Shown here in pieces: positions 50,921 to 59,186 of a DNA stretch of 64,000 bases. The number at the start of each line of letters is the position of its first letter. Positions within the stretch are counted from its first letter, which is position 1. The notes beneath the pieces were generated by a model, which made no database searches, had not been told where the DNA came from, and saw only the letters and a list, made by a program, of their open reading frames with translations. Both the position numbers and the translations under genes were made by a program. Source of the stretch: Amycolatopsis rubida (lineage in GTDB: Bacteria > Actinomycetota > Actinomycetes > Mycobacteriales > Pseudonocardiaceae); assembly GCF_900115345.1 (NCBI RefSeq), contig NZ_FOWC01000014.1, forward strand, positions 124,001-188,000, in the 5' to 3' direction.

Positions 50921-53536
50921 CTAGGCAGTGTCAGCGCGCAACTGGGCGCGCTGTTCGCGAATGGTGTTGACCAGCGACCAGGTGAGCAAGGGTTCGACTG
51001 CGAGCGCCCGACGCGCCTCGGCGAGTGTCGGCAGGGCTTCGGCAGACAGAGCGTCCAAGGTGGCCTCGTCCAGGTCGTCGTCGAAGATTTCCAGGATGGC
51101 GGCGCACAGGTGGCAGAATCCGGCGGCTTCGCGGCAGGTCCGGACAAGCTCGGCGTCGTCGGCGGCCTCGGTGCGTGCACACAACGCCGCAGCCAGTGCG
51201 TCGAGCCGCTCGATCAGGTCGTTGTCGTCGGGATGGGTGAGGTCGCCGACGGTGTTGAGGGTGACGATGACCTGCGATGCCAATTCCCCCGGCGGATGCT
51301 GGTGCACGGTGAAGGTGAATGCACGTAGTTTCGCCGCGACGTCGGCCGCGATGATCATGCGGGTGACGTGCGCGAGCTGCGGGTACGACCGGAACATGCC
51401 GCCCGGGAACGCTTCGCTGCCCGACATGTGGTCCAGCTCGATGTCCAGCAGCGTGGCCGCGGCTCGCTCCAGTTCCCGGGGGATCCCGGCCGAAAGGGCG
51501 TAGCACAGGCACGCATAGGGGCTGGGCAGGCCGATGAGGCGGTGGTCGAGCCAGTCGTGGGCTTCGGCGAGGGTGAACGGGTCCACGGTGATCATCGCGG
51601 TGAAGGCGCTGTCGAGGGCGTCGCGGACCGGTATGCCGCGCAGTTCGAAGGAGGCGAGCGCGTCGTCGGACACCGAGATCAGGAACACGCAGTTGTCGAC
51701 GCCGAAGACGGTTTTGATCTCGTTAATGAATTCGTGTGCCTGAGCAGGGTCGGCGAATTTGTCCAGTTCGTCGATGGCGATGGCGATGCCGGTGATCTGT
51801 CGCGCGCGCATCAGCGTGGTCGCGGCGTGCTGGAGGAAACCGCGCAACTGGTCGACGACCTCGGGCTGGGTCAGGGGCTGTTCGGCATGGGCGATCGAGC
51901 GGGTCACGGTCATGCCGAGCGCACGCGGGCCTTCGACCTTGCCCGACCAGCCGCTGGTATGCGTCTGCAGGAACCGGATCCGCCGCAGCTGCTCGGTCGC
52001 CAGCGTCGCCAGCACTCTCAGCGGCTGGCTCAGCTGATGCAGAGGACGGCCGCGCTCGATTCCGGTCAGCGTCGCCCTCGCCCGCACGCGGCTCGCCGGT
52101 GCTGACGACACTCTTGGACGCAGCGACGGCGGCAGCACCGGCGCCAACCGGGTCAGCACGTACATCACGCCGGAGCGCGGGGCAGAGTCACGCCACCACA
52201 GCAGGCATCTGCGGGCCCGCTCCCGCAATCGCCTCCCTGCGCGCATGACGCCGTGCCGCAGCGGCAGCGTCACCAATTCCAGCAGCCATAGCGCAGAAGC
52301 CAGCAAGCTCAGCACGACCGCGCCGGCACCCAGCAACATAAGCAGCCACTTCCCGATGTTGTCGCGGGAGAGAGCCGGCGCGGCCTCGATCAGTTGACGG
52401 GCCTGCGCGCCGTAGACGCCGGGGAGGCTCGAGAGGTCAGGCCGTCGTTGCCAGATCATCGCCGCCAAGGCCACCGCAAGAACCGCATACGCCGTCGCGC
52501 GGATGAAGCAACGGGCAGCCCTTTTCCACGTCGCGCGCCGGTCGGCGCTGCGGGAGTGGTGCTCCCAGCGGTCCAGTACCGCGACTCCGTGGGCGACCCG
52601 CGGATTGCCCAAGGCCTCGAGCACAGCTCGGCAAACCGTCGCGTGCAGGTGAAGCACGAACTCCCGTAACTGGTAGCGCGCCGGAGCCGGCACGACGACC
52701 GTCAGCCGGTCGCCCACGTCTATTCCGGGCAGCATGCCGCTCTCCAGCGCCCGCAGCAACGTCGTCTTTCCCACGCCGCGCCGTCCGGCCAAGGCGATCG
52801 CTCCCGACGCAGTCTGCGACAGTTCCCTGCCCAGCCGCCGCACCGCCTCGGTCGGAATGAACACCGACGCCGAGGACCGGCCAGCGAGGAACCGATAGTA
52901 GATCCGCAGATCGTGGCTGAACGTGCGGTGGACGCCTCGGTTGATGCGGGCCAGGATCTCCGGCAGCACCACCTCGTTCCGCACGGTAGTTTTCCAGTCC
53001 CAGCGCAACCGGGTGAACCCCGCACGCAGCCGCCATCGGTGCCGTCCCCACGCGCGGCGTTGCTCCAGCGCCGGAGGCAGCGAGTCAGCGACGACGCGGT
53101 CGATCCACGGCAGCCAGTACAACGCAGCAGCGATCATGAACATCGCCACCAGTTGCAGCACAAACCAGTCAGGCAACACCAGCAGAGGCACGGCGATCGC
53201 GAATGTCAGTATCGCCCCGAACACCAGGATCAGCGTCCGTGCGCGCGGCTTCTCCCGCAGCCCTGCAAAATCGTCGGCGCGGACGATCGGTTTCTCGTCC
53301 ACATGCTCGTCAAGCCGAGTGGCCCGGTCCTCCACCGCAGCGTACGCGGATCTCAAGCGACGCAGAAAATCTTCGTCTCGCAACAGGTTCAGGTAGATCT
53401 GATCAATCACGCTGGCCGGCCAGCGACGCTCCGCGAACACATCGCGCAGGTCGTTGGACCACAGAACCTCTGTGATGATCGAATCGAAGTCCCTCGGCAA
53501 TGAACTACGATTGCCGGACTCTCCGCTCTCGCGCAT
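50921..53536 (-). CDS. Large membrane KAP-type P-loop NTPase
   Basis: 871 residues. An N-terminal helical domain (RDFDSIITEVLWSNDLRDVF) is followed by two membrane segments (about 100-145), Walker A GRRGVGKTTLL near residue 250, two more hydrophobic blocks (FIRATAYAVLAVALAAMIW about 345-365 and LLMLLGAGAVVLSLLASALW about 395-425) and then Walker B IAIAIDELDKFAD near 590 with VFLISVSDDALASFELRG downstream. Transmembrane helices inserted between Walker A and B are the hallmark of KAP NTPases, a family that includes the phage-exclusion protein PifA. ATG 53536 is chosen because GGGGAGGGG lies 3 nt upstream. It is a single gene with no visible partner; an antiphage role is inference. Confidence 0.8.
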   Translation of the reverse strand: MRESGESGNRSSLPRDFDSIITEVLWSNDLRDVFAERRWPASVIDQIYLNLLRDEDFLRRLRSAYAAVEDRATRLDEHVDEKPIVRADDFAGLREKPRARTLILVFGAILTFAIAVPLLVLPDWFVLQLVAMFMIAAALYWLPWIDRVVADSLPPALEQRRAWGRHRWRLRAGFTRLRWDWKTTVRNEVVLPEILARINRGVHRTFSHDLRIYYRFLAGRSSASVFIPTEAVRRLGRELSQTASGAIALAGRRGVGKTTLLRALESGMLPGIDVGDRLTVVVPAPARYQLREFVLHLHATVCRAVLEALGNPRVAHGVAVLDRWEHHSRSADRRATWKRAARCFIRATAYAVLAVALAAMIWQRRPDLSSLPGVYGAQARQLIEAAPALSRDNIGKWLLMLLGAGAVVLSLLASALWLLELVTLPLRHGVMRAGRRLRERARRCLLWWRDSAPRSGVMYVLTRLAPVLPPSLRPRVSSAPASRVRARATLTGIERGRPLHQLSQPLRVLATLATEQLRRIRFLQTHTSGWSGKVEGPRALGMTVTRSIAHAEQPLTQPEVVDQLRGFLQHAATTLMRARQITGIAIAIDELDKFADPAQAHEFINEIKTVFGVDNCVFLISVSDDALASFELRGIPVRDALDSAFTAMITVDPFTLAEAHDWLDHRLIGLPSPYACLCYALSAGIPRELERAAATLLDIELDHMSGSEAFPGGMFRSYPQLAHVTRMIIAADVAAKLRAFTFTVHQHPPGELASQVIVTLNTVGDLTHPDDNDLIERLDALAAALCARTEAADDAELVRTCREAAGFCHLCAAILEIFDDDLDEATLDALSAEALPTLAEARRALAVEPLLTWSLVNTIREQRAQLRADTA

Positions 53537-53923
53537 GATCCCCTCCCCGGCGATCAAGTACCCGCGGCTCGAGCCGACGCGCTGCCAACCGCCAGCGTGC
53601 GGGGCCGCATCCCGGTCTCTCGGTGTTGCCGCCTGGTTCAATACCGCGCTGGACGCGCAGCAGAGGCACCGCAGGCCAGATCAGATTCCATCAGCCAGTC
53701 TCAGCTCTCATGCCCGGTTCCTCCCCTGAAAACAGGCCCAAGCCCAGTACAGCCGCAGTCACCAGCGGTAGAGAGTCACCACGCCGACCAGAACGGAATT
53801 CCACTCGAATGCCGGAAGCAGCTACCGACGGCCCGGCCGGGTTGCTGGTCTTTGGTTTTCGAAGGCTGCGGCAGCGACACGTCTCTGACGAGCCAAGCCT
53901 TACCGGCACACCCATCGCCCGGC
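53537..53923. other. Stretch without a recognisable gene
   Basis: Upstream of the KAP gene; no frame with similarity or a ribosome binding site is apparent. It presumably holds the KAP promoter. Confidence 0.4.
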
Positions 53924-54093
53924 TCAGGACGCGGGCATTCCGCTGATGCGCGAGAACAACGGCAGGTTCAACGCCTTCCGGGCTGGATCCTTCACCGTGA
54001 TGATCGCGAACGCCACCTCGTAGTCGCCCGCTCCGACCGAGGCAACAAGCGAATCGACGTCGTCCGTGACCTTTCTCTTTCCACTGCCACGCC
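53924..54093 (-). pseudogene. C-terminal fragment resembling DUF6119/TIGR04141 proteins
   Basis: One frame reads VTDDVDSLVASVGAGDYEVA then FAIITVKDPARKALNLPLFS and ends SRISGMPAS. The pattern 'VxxAII...LPxFSR(I/V)xL' is the end of the sporadically distributed TIGR04141 family. A stop lies a few codons upstream and the other several hundred residues are absent. Tentative. Confidence 0.35.
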
Positions 54094-54222
54094 CTTACTG
54101 CCTGCCAGCAACGTTTGCAGAACGCGCCGAGAGCCACCCGAATATCATCTCCACCCGCTGGTCCCGCTGCGTGCCACGTTGGCAGAAAGCCAGCAGCGAC
54201 TCCTCTGAGCAGCTCGATCACG

Positions 54223-54638
54223 CTATGCCGGGATGCTCCACTCCGCACGCACCAATTTTACGAGCGTCCGCGATCGCTCCGCGCCTACGCCCAAGGCCTT
54301 GCGGAGATTCTCGGCAGAGACCGGGCGCTGATACAGCTCACGATGCCGCAGATCCTCATGCCGAGCCCGCTCCAGCAACTCAGCGTCCACGCTTGCGCCC
54401 TCTTCGCCGTCCATGGTGGGCCCGGTCGAGTCAGCAGAAGGGGCGACGCCGACCGGATACGCGGTGGCTGGCACCGCGGCCAGGGCCTGCAGCAGAGCAG
54501 GCCCGACCTCGGACCAGCCGATCAGCAGCAACGGCCCCACCGCATCGAACAACGCTGTCCCCAGACAATCGGCAACAAGCGGCTCAGCCACGTTCAACGC
54601 CAACGTCACCACGCTCGCACCTACCAGCAACAACCGCG
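54223..54638 (-). pseudogene. DUF2637 protein truncated by an IS
   Basis: LLLVGASVVTLALNVAEPLV then ALFDAVGPLLLIGWSEVGPA matches the membrane region of DUF2637 proteins, common in actinomycete integrative conjugative elements. The C-terminal part (ELLERARHEDLRHRELYQRP, LRKALGVGAERSRTLVKLVR) resembles their HTH-like tail. The 5' end stops at the left end of the IS3-family element (54639), and nothing similar is found on its other side, so the N-terminal helices are lost. Confidence 0.7.
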
Positions 54639-54678
54639 CTGAGCTTCCCCCCGTTTGGCGGACACCTGCGGTGTGGGG

Positions 54679-55512
54679 TCAGTGATCTTGGTCTGACCGG
54701 GTGTGCAGGGCGTCGAAGGTGACGGGGCTGTGCATCCCGATGGCGGAGTGTCTCCGTTTCGGGTTGTACCAGCATTCTATCCATTCGAATATCGCATTGG
54801 CAAGCTGGTCGCGGGTGTCCCACTGTTTCTGGTCGAGGATTTCGAGTTGGAGCGTTCCCCGGAACGATTCCATCATCGCGTTGTCGTAGCAGTCGCCGAC
54901 GGTGCCCACGGAGGCGAGCAGTCCGGCGGCGCGGAGTCGCTGCCCGAATGCCCAGGACGTGTATTGCGAGCCGTGGTCGGAATGCAGAATTGTCGCATTG
55001 TCATCTGGTTTGCGCCGGATGATGGCCATGCCGAGCGCGTCGGTGACGAGTTCGGTGCGCATGTGGCCGGCGAGGGACCAGCCGATGATCAGCCGGGAAT
55101 AGGCGTCCATGACCGCGGCGCAATACAGTTTCCCTTCGGCGGTGGGGTGCTCGGTGATGTCGGTGATCCACAACCGATCCGGTTCGGTGACAGCGAAGTG
55201 GCGGTTGACCAGGTCCGGGGCTGGTTCGGCGGCCGGGTCGCGAATGGTGGTCCAGGCTTGTTTCCGCCGGTAGAGGCCCTGGATGCCGGCCTCGCGTATG
55301 AGCCGCTCGACGCGTTTGCGGTTCACCGGCAGGCCCAAGCCCAGCGTCAATTCGGCGTGTACTCGCGGTGATCCGTAGGTTTGGCGGGAATCGGCATGGA
55401 TCTGCTCGATGTGTTTCAGCGGCAGCTCGTTGTCCCGGTCGCGCTCGGGTATCGGCCGATCGCGCCAGTCGTAATACCCGGAACGGGACACGTTCAGGGC
55501 CCGGCAGGCCAC
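54679..55512 (-). CDS. IS3-family transposase OrfB (DDE integrase core)
   Basis: 277 residues from an internal ATG. An N-terminal HTH_21-like region (YGSPRVHAELTLGLGLPVNR) precedes the rve core with Asp in LWITDITEHPTAEGKLYCAA, Asp in ILHSDHGSQYTSWAFGQRL and Glu in DCYDNAMMESFRGTLQLE. The frame continues upstream (KVTFPLVHELAADGIDVAVA) to the slippery site at the end of orfA, so the active protein is probably the OrfAB fusion made by -1 frameshifting. Appears intact. Confidence 0.9.
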   Translation of the reverse strand: MACRALNVSRSGYYDWRDRPIPERDRDNELPLKHIEQIHADSRQTYGSPRVHAELTLGLGLPVNRKRVERLIREAGIQGLYRRKQAWTTIRDPAAEPAPDLVNRHFAVTEPDRLWITDITEHPTAEGKLYCAAVMDAYSRLIIGWSLAGHMRTELVTDALGMAIIRRKPDDNATILHSDHGSQYTSWAFGQRLRAAGLLASVGTVGDCYDNAMMESFRGTLQLEILDQKQWDTRDQLANAIFEWIECWYNPKRRHSAIGMHSPVTFDALHTRSDQDH

Positions 55513-55559
55513 CGCGACGTCGATTCCGTCAGCGGCGAGTTCGTGGACCAGCGGGAACG

Positions 55560-55569
55560 TTACTTTGGG
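55560..55569 (-). promoter_or_regulatory. Programmed -1 frameshift site of the IS3 element
   Basis: Heptamer CCCAAAG (X XXY YYZ pattern) at 55563-55569, read CCA-AAG in orfA and directly followed by the orfA stop TAA. After -1 slippage reading continues into the orfB frame. Confidence 0.7.
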
Positions 55570-55850
55570 AGGATGTTCTCCCGCGCGAAGTATGCGGCGG
55601 CCCGTTTCAGGATCTCGTTTTCCAGTTCGAGCTGCCGGTTTTTGCGGCGCAGCTCGGCCAGTTCCTTCTTTTCCGCGCTGGAGAGCCGGGTGGCCGAACC
55701 GTGCTCGTCGGTGTCGGCCTGGGCCATCCAGTTGCGCAGGCAGGACTCGCTGATGCCCAGATCTTTCGCCAGCGCGGCGACCGGTTTGTCGCCCAACCGG
55801 GCCAGCTCGACGGCACGCTGACGGAACTCAGGCGGGTGTGGTGCAGGCAC
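55560..55850 (-). CDS. IS3-family OrfA (HTH protein)
   Basis: 96 residues: a helix-turn-helix of the HTH_Tnp_1 type (PEFRQRAVELARLGDKPVAA, ISESCLRNWM) followed by a leucine-zipper-like coiled coil (SAEKKELAELRRKNRQLELE NEILKRAAAYFA). It binds the IS ends and is fused to OrfB by frameshifting at the CCCAAAG just before its TAA stop. Appears intact. Confidence 0.9.
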   Translation of the reverse strand: MPAPHPPEFRQRAVELARLGDKPVAALAKDLGISESCLRNWMAQADTDEHGSATRLSSAEKKELAELRRKNRQLELENEILKRAAAYFARENILPK

Positions 55851-56018
55851 GAGAACATCCTCCCTGGTGACCGGAGGTCACCTCAGATGAGGTGTCCGGA
55901 CAACCGGGGGAAGCTCAGACATTTGCGAGCCCGAGGCGAGCCCGAGACCTCCGCCACACGACAACACCGGCCGACACACCACGACACCGCAAGCACCTTG
56001 CGACCAGACGAAAAGGCC

Positions 56019-56064
56019 CTCTTAACCAGCGGGTTCGGGGTTCGAGTCCCTGATGGCGCACAGT
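56019..56064. repeat. attR of island 1 / attL of element 2 (46-bp copy of tRNA-Lys 3' end)
   Basis: Exact copy of 34788-34833. Upstream bases do not complete a tRNA (no 5' half), so this is a recombination product rather than a second gene. A homologous integrase gene ends 37 bp to the right. Confidence 0.93.
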
Positions 56065-56072
56065 CGGAAAGC

Positions 56073-56124
56073 AAAGCCCACCAACAGTTTCCCTGCAAAT
56101 TCAGGGTCGCTGTCGGTGGGCTTT
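56073..56124 (-). terminator. Terminator hairpin overlapping the end of the second integrase gene
   Basis: AAAGCCCACC (56073-56082) pairs perfectly with GGTGGGCTTT (56115-56124); an inner CCCTG/CAGGG stem can form. On the integrase strand the distal arm ends in TTT. The proximal arm lies within the last codons. Confidence 0.6.
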
Positions 56125-57513
56125 GTCGATCTGTGGGTCCGCGCTGGGGCCGCTGTGGGTCCCACCCAGAGTCCCGCCGGCACGGATGAAGCGCGGACCG
56201 CGTCCGACCGCTCGACGTCGCCCGTGCCGGGTAGACCTAGCACCTGACCTGCAGATCTTCCGTCCCCGGTCGTAGCCGGCGCGGCGGACCAAGCTCGCGG
56301 TTGCCTCCGCGCAGGCCTGAGCCAGCGAGGGGAGCACGCTGGTGTACGTGTCGGCCGTCAGGACGATGCTGGCGTGGCCGAGCAGTGCCTGCACGGTCTT
56401 CAGGTCGTTGCCTGCGGCCAGGGATAGCGTCGCCGCGCCGTGGCGCAGGTCGTGGAACCGCACCGGCGGCAGATCAGCCTTCTCGATCAGCGGCCGGAAC
56501 GTGTGCGACACGTAACTCGGGCTCCAGTGACTGCCGTTCTCCCGCGCGAACACCCACCCGTCAGCCGCTCCACCACCCTCGCGGCGCTGCGCAGACCGCA
56601 GCCGCACCAGCAGCGCGACCGTGCCCCGATCCAGGGACACCGCGCGGCCGCTGGCCGCGGACTTCGGCAGACAGATCACCGCCCGACCATCCCGCTCCTG
56701 AATCTGATGGGTCACCGTCAACGACGCCCCAACCAGGTCGAGATCACACCAGCGCAAGCCGAGGACCTCACCACGTCGCAGCCCCGTCAGAGCCGCGACG
56801 TGAAACACCGCATGCAACGGATGCGACCCGGCGTGCCGGAGGAACGCGGCCGTCTGCTCGGCCGTCCAGACCGCCACTGGCGGACGCTCCCCGGTCGCCC
56901 GCCACACCGCGACCCGCGCCTCGGTCCACACCACCGCCCGCGGCCGGCGCAGCGATGGCAGCTCCACCCACCGCGCCGGGTTGCTGGTGATCAACTCACG
57001 CCGGATCGCCCCGTTCAGCGCCGCACGCAGCACCTCACGTATCCGCTGCAACGTCGTCGGCGACAACGGCCGGACCCGGGCGGCATTCGCTCGCAGCAGG
57101 CACGTGAACATCGCCTGCACCCGACCGATCGTCAACTCCCTCAGCGCGACATTCCCGAGGCCGGGCCTGAGGTAGTCCCGCACGAGCTGGGTATAGATCC
57201 TCCGCGTCGCCGGACGAATCCCGTGACGAGTCGCCAACCAGATATCCAGCCACTGCCCCACCGTCACCAAACTCAGATCAGGCTCGACATCCTCACCCCG
57301 CCAATACCGCTGAGCCCGCAACGCCGCCGCCCGCGACGAAAACCCAACACGCCGCAGCCGGCACCGCCCGCCATCGCGCTGCCCCGGCAACTCCACCGTG
57401 AAATACCAGCTGCCGTGCCCCCGCGCAGCCAGCCGGGGACACCGAGGCCCGTACGGACGCTTTGTCTCCGGATCGACACACCCACATCGCTTCCACACAC
57501 CGCGCTCCGCCAT
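56101..57513 (-). CDS. Tyrosine site-specific integrase of element 2
   Basis: 470 residues, clearly homologous to the first integrase throughout: VWKRCGCVDPETKRPYGPRC, TVGQWLDIWLATRHG, LTGLRRGEVLGLRW, RFHDLRHGAATLSLAAGNDL, LLGHASIVLTADTYTSVLPS. All five catalytic residues (R, H/R, H, Y and the conserved Lys region) appear present. The basic tail is different from the first integrase. ATG 57513 is chosen with GGGAG 5 nt upstream. Its place just inside the 46-bp att copy implies a second element inserted at the same tRNA-Lys site; its other end is not in the window. Confidence 0.93.
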   Translation of the reverse strand: MAERGVWKRCGCVDPETKRPYGPRCPRLAARGHGSWYFTVELPGQRDGGRCRLRRVGFSSRAAALRAQRYWRGEDVEPDLSLVTVGQWLDIWLATRHGIRPATRRIYTQLVRDYLRPGLGNVALRELTIGRVQAMFTCLLRANAARVRPLSPTTLQRIREVLRAALNGAIRRELITSNPARWVELPSLRRPRAVVWTEARVAVWRATGERPPVAVWTAEQTAAFLRHAGSHPLHAVFHVAALTGLRRGEVLGLRWCDLDLVGASLTVTHQIQERDGRAVICLPKSAASGRAVSLDRGTVALLVRLRSAQRREGGGAADGWVFARENGSHWSPSYVSHTFRPLIEKADLPPVRFHDLRHGAATLSLAAGNDLKTVQALLGHASIVLTADTYTSVLPSLAQACAEATASLVRRAGYDRGRKICRSGARSTRHGRRRAVGRGPRFIRAGGTLGGTHSGPSADPQIDKAHRQRP

Positions 57514-57569
57514 CACAACTCCCTGCCGCCGACTGTTCCGTCAGATCAGGGTGCGCTCATCTTGAGCAG

Positions 57570-58079
57570 ATGGAGAAATCCGAGTACTACGGTCCTATGG
57601 CCGCACGCCGCAGGGACCCCGACCTTTCGCGACAGTTGCTTGCTCAACTGGAATGGGTTGAACTTCATCTCAACAACCAGGCAAGCCTCGCCGGAAGCGA
57701 CGAGACCGATCCCGGAACCAGCGACTGGTGGGCCAGCGCCACCGTGCGGGTCCTTCCCGACGAGGACGAAGCTGACGGCATCCAACCTTGGTACAAGGCA
57801 GAAGGCACGGCACTCTCGACGAAACGACTCGACGAGGAAAGCAGCGATATCACGATCTTCGAAGCCACCGGCTTGACCATCGACCTCCAGCACGTCGAGG
57901 ACGTGCACGACGCACTCGATGCCCGCAGCGAAGACTACGCAAAATTCATCCCGCTCTTCGGCGGCCGCGACCAGTTCGGATTCGTCACGCTCCAAGACGA
58001 TCTGGAGGACCTGCGGGGTTCCAAAAGTCGGTCACCGGCGCTGACCAGTAGTTTTACGCAACCCGTTGGTATTCGTTGA
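57570..58079 (+). pseudogene. Acidic hypothetical protein truncated by an IS
   Basis: Starts MEKSEYYGPMAARRRDPDLS, divergent from the integrase. About 148 native residues (ATVRVLPDEDEADGIQPWYK, IFEATGLTIDLQHVEDVHDA) run until the IS end at 58017, after which the frame reads IS sequence and stops. Family not recognised. The missing 3' part was not found on the far side of the IS. Confidence 0.6.
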
Positions 58080-59186
58080 TCAGGCCTCCGAGAAGGCGCT
58101 GACGCTTGATTCGTTGAGAGTTGAGGTCTGCCACGGGGTGGGTCGGCCGGGGCGGGCGGAGCTCGCGGGAACGGTGCGGCCGTCGACCGTTGTAGTGCCG
58201 GAGGTATTCGGCGAGCACGGTGTGCAGATGCCGCTCGTTGAGGATCAGCATGTGGTCGGTGAGTTCGGTTCTGGCTGTGAGCACGAACCGTTCGGCGTAG
58301 CAGTTCGCTCGTGGGCAACGTGGCGGGATCTTGACCGTCTTGATGCCCGCGTCGGCCAGGACGGCATCGAAGGAGGCCGCGAACTGACCAGCCCCGTCAC
58401 GGTTGAGGAATCTGATCCCCTCGGCTCGATCACCGAGATCCATCATGAGGTTGCGGATCTGCTGGGTGGTCCAGCCGCTGTCCGGGTTCGTTGTCGTGCC
58501 GAGGACGTAGCGGGTGCCGACCTCCAGCACGAAGAACACGTAGATGCGTTTGAGGCTGAATGCACAGTCGACGTGGAAGAAGTCGCACGCCAGCATCCCC
58601 GAGGCCTGCGTGCGCAGGAACTGCCGCCAGGTCACGTCGGTGTGCCGGGTTGACGCGGGAGGTACACGCGCCCGCTTCAGGATCCGCCGGATCGTCGAGG
58701 CGCCGACCTGGTGTCCCAGCTTGAGTAGCTCGCCCTGAATCCTCTGGTAGCAGGCGTGGTTCTCGGTGGCCATCCGTTGAATCAGCCCGGCGATCGTCTT
58801 GTCCAGGGGCGGACGCCCGTACCGGTGTGGATAGGTCCACTTCGCGGCTACCAGTCGACGGTGCCAGCGCAGGATCGTGCCCGGGGTCACCATCCGGTGT
58901 GCCCGCAGCGCCTGCGGCAGCAGCCGCACCAGCGCGGCGACCACAGCCCGGTCGGCCCAGTCCGGGCGAGGTTTCGGGTTCCCTCTGCGCAGCACGGCGA
59001 CTTCGTGGCGCAGCACCAGTAACTCGACGTCCTTGGAGGCCGACGAGCGGCAGAGCAACACCAGCAGGCCCACCAGCCGGAGGAAGATCAGATAGAGCAG
59101 ACGCAGCGCCATGGCTGACGATCATGCCCTCCCCGTCGAATCTGCCCGTTGCCCCAGGTCGGATACGTGCACCGACTTCTGGAACC
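58017..59186 (-). mobile_element. Insertion sequence copy 1 (about 1.17 kb)
   Basis: Ends GGTTCCAAAAGTCGGT (left) and its inverted form GGTTCCAGAAGTCGGT (right); similarity extends a few bases outward (CCTGCGG). It contains one transposase on the minus strand. A related copy lies at 60512-61690. It interrupts the acidic protein gene on the left and a LysM protein on the right. Confidence 0.82.
58054..59112 (-). CDS. Integrase-core (rve) transposase, copy 1
   Basis: 352 residues. A helical N-terminus (RLLYLIFLRLVGLLVLLCRS, ELLVLRHEVAVLRR) is followed by an HTH region (ILRWHRRLVAAKWTYPHRYG) and a DDE core: Asp in MLACDFFHVDCAFSLKRIYV, Asp in RFLNRDGAGQFAASFDAVL, Glu in RANCYAERFVLTART. Compared with copy 2 it lacks one residue around HACYQRIQGELL and two in GTRYVLGTTTNPD, so it may be less active. 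The IS family cannot be fixed from sequence alone (IS3/IS481-like core). Confidence 0.85.
   Translation of the reverse strand: MALRLLYLIFLRLVGLLVLLCRSSASKDVELLVLRHEVAVLRRGNPKPRPDWADRAVVAALVRLLPQALRAHRMVTPGTILRWHRRLVAAKWTYPHRYGRPPLDKTIAGLIQRMATENHACYQRIQGELLKLGHQVGASTIRRILKRARVPPASTRHTDVTWRQFLRTQASGMLACDFFHVDCAFSLKRIYVFFVLEVGTRYVLGTTTNPDSGWTTQQIRNLMMDLGDRAEGIRFLNRDGAGQFAASFDAVLADAGIKTVKIPPRCPRANCYAERFVLTARTELTDHMLILNERHLHTVLAEYLRHYNGRRPHRSRELRPPRPTHPVADLNSQRIKRQRLLGGLINEYQRVA

Larger units (their letters stand above)
54639..55918 (-). mobile_element. IS3-family insertion sequence (about 1.28 kb)
   Basis: Ends are imperfect inverted repeats beginning CTGAGCTTCCCCC and containing GGACACCT at the same offset (25 of 29 positions match). 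Between them are orfA and orfB on the minus strand in overlapping phases. No obvious target duplication was found, so flanking DNA may have been deleted. It truncates the DUF2637 gene and lies 100 bp from attR. Confidence 0.85.
34788..56064. mobile_element. Integrated island in tRNA-Lys (about 21.2 kb between att cores)
   Basis: Bounded by exact 46-bp att copies, with a tyrosine integrase next to attL. Cargo: aromatic catabolic operon with IclR regulator, AraC/aldo-keto reductase pair, membrane KAP-type NTPase, exported protein, and fragments of MBL, PLP, IlvD, HNH, DUF6119 and DUF2637 genes plus an IS3-family element. No excisionase, replication initiator, FtsK-type transfer ATPase or relaxase is visible, so it is probably immobile by itself. 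The DUF2637 remnant hints at an ancestor of the actinomycete integrative conjugative type. Confidence 0.85.

Noticed and set aside
50770..51180. Minus-strand 136-codon frame at the 3' end of the KAP gene
   Set aside because: It overlaps the end of the well-supported KAP NTPase in another frame and has no motif.
53691..54248. 185-codon minus-strand frame
   Set aside because: The protein-like signal in this region is in a different frame (the TIGR04141-like tail); this frame shows no motif.
34895..56018. Search for replication/transfer genes typical of actinomycete conjugative elements
   Set aside because: No FtsK-type ATPase, RepSA/RepAM, relaxase or excisionase could be recognised; only a DUF2637 remnant remains.
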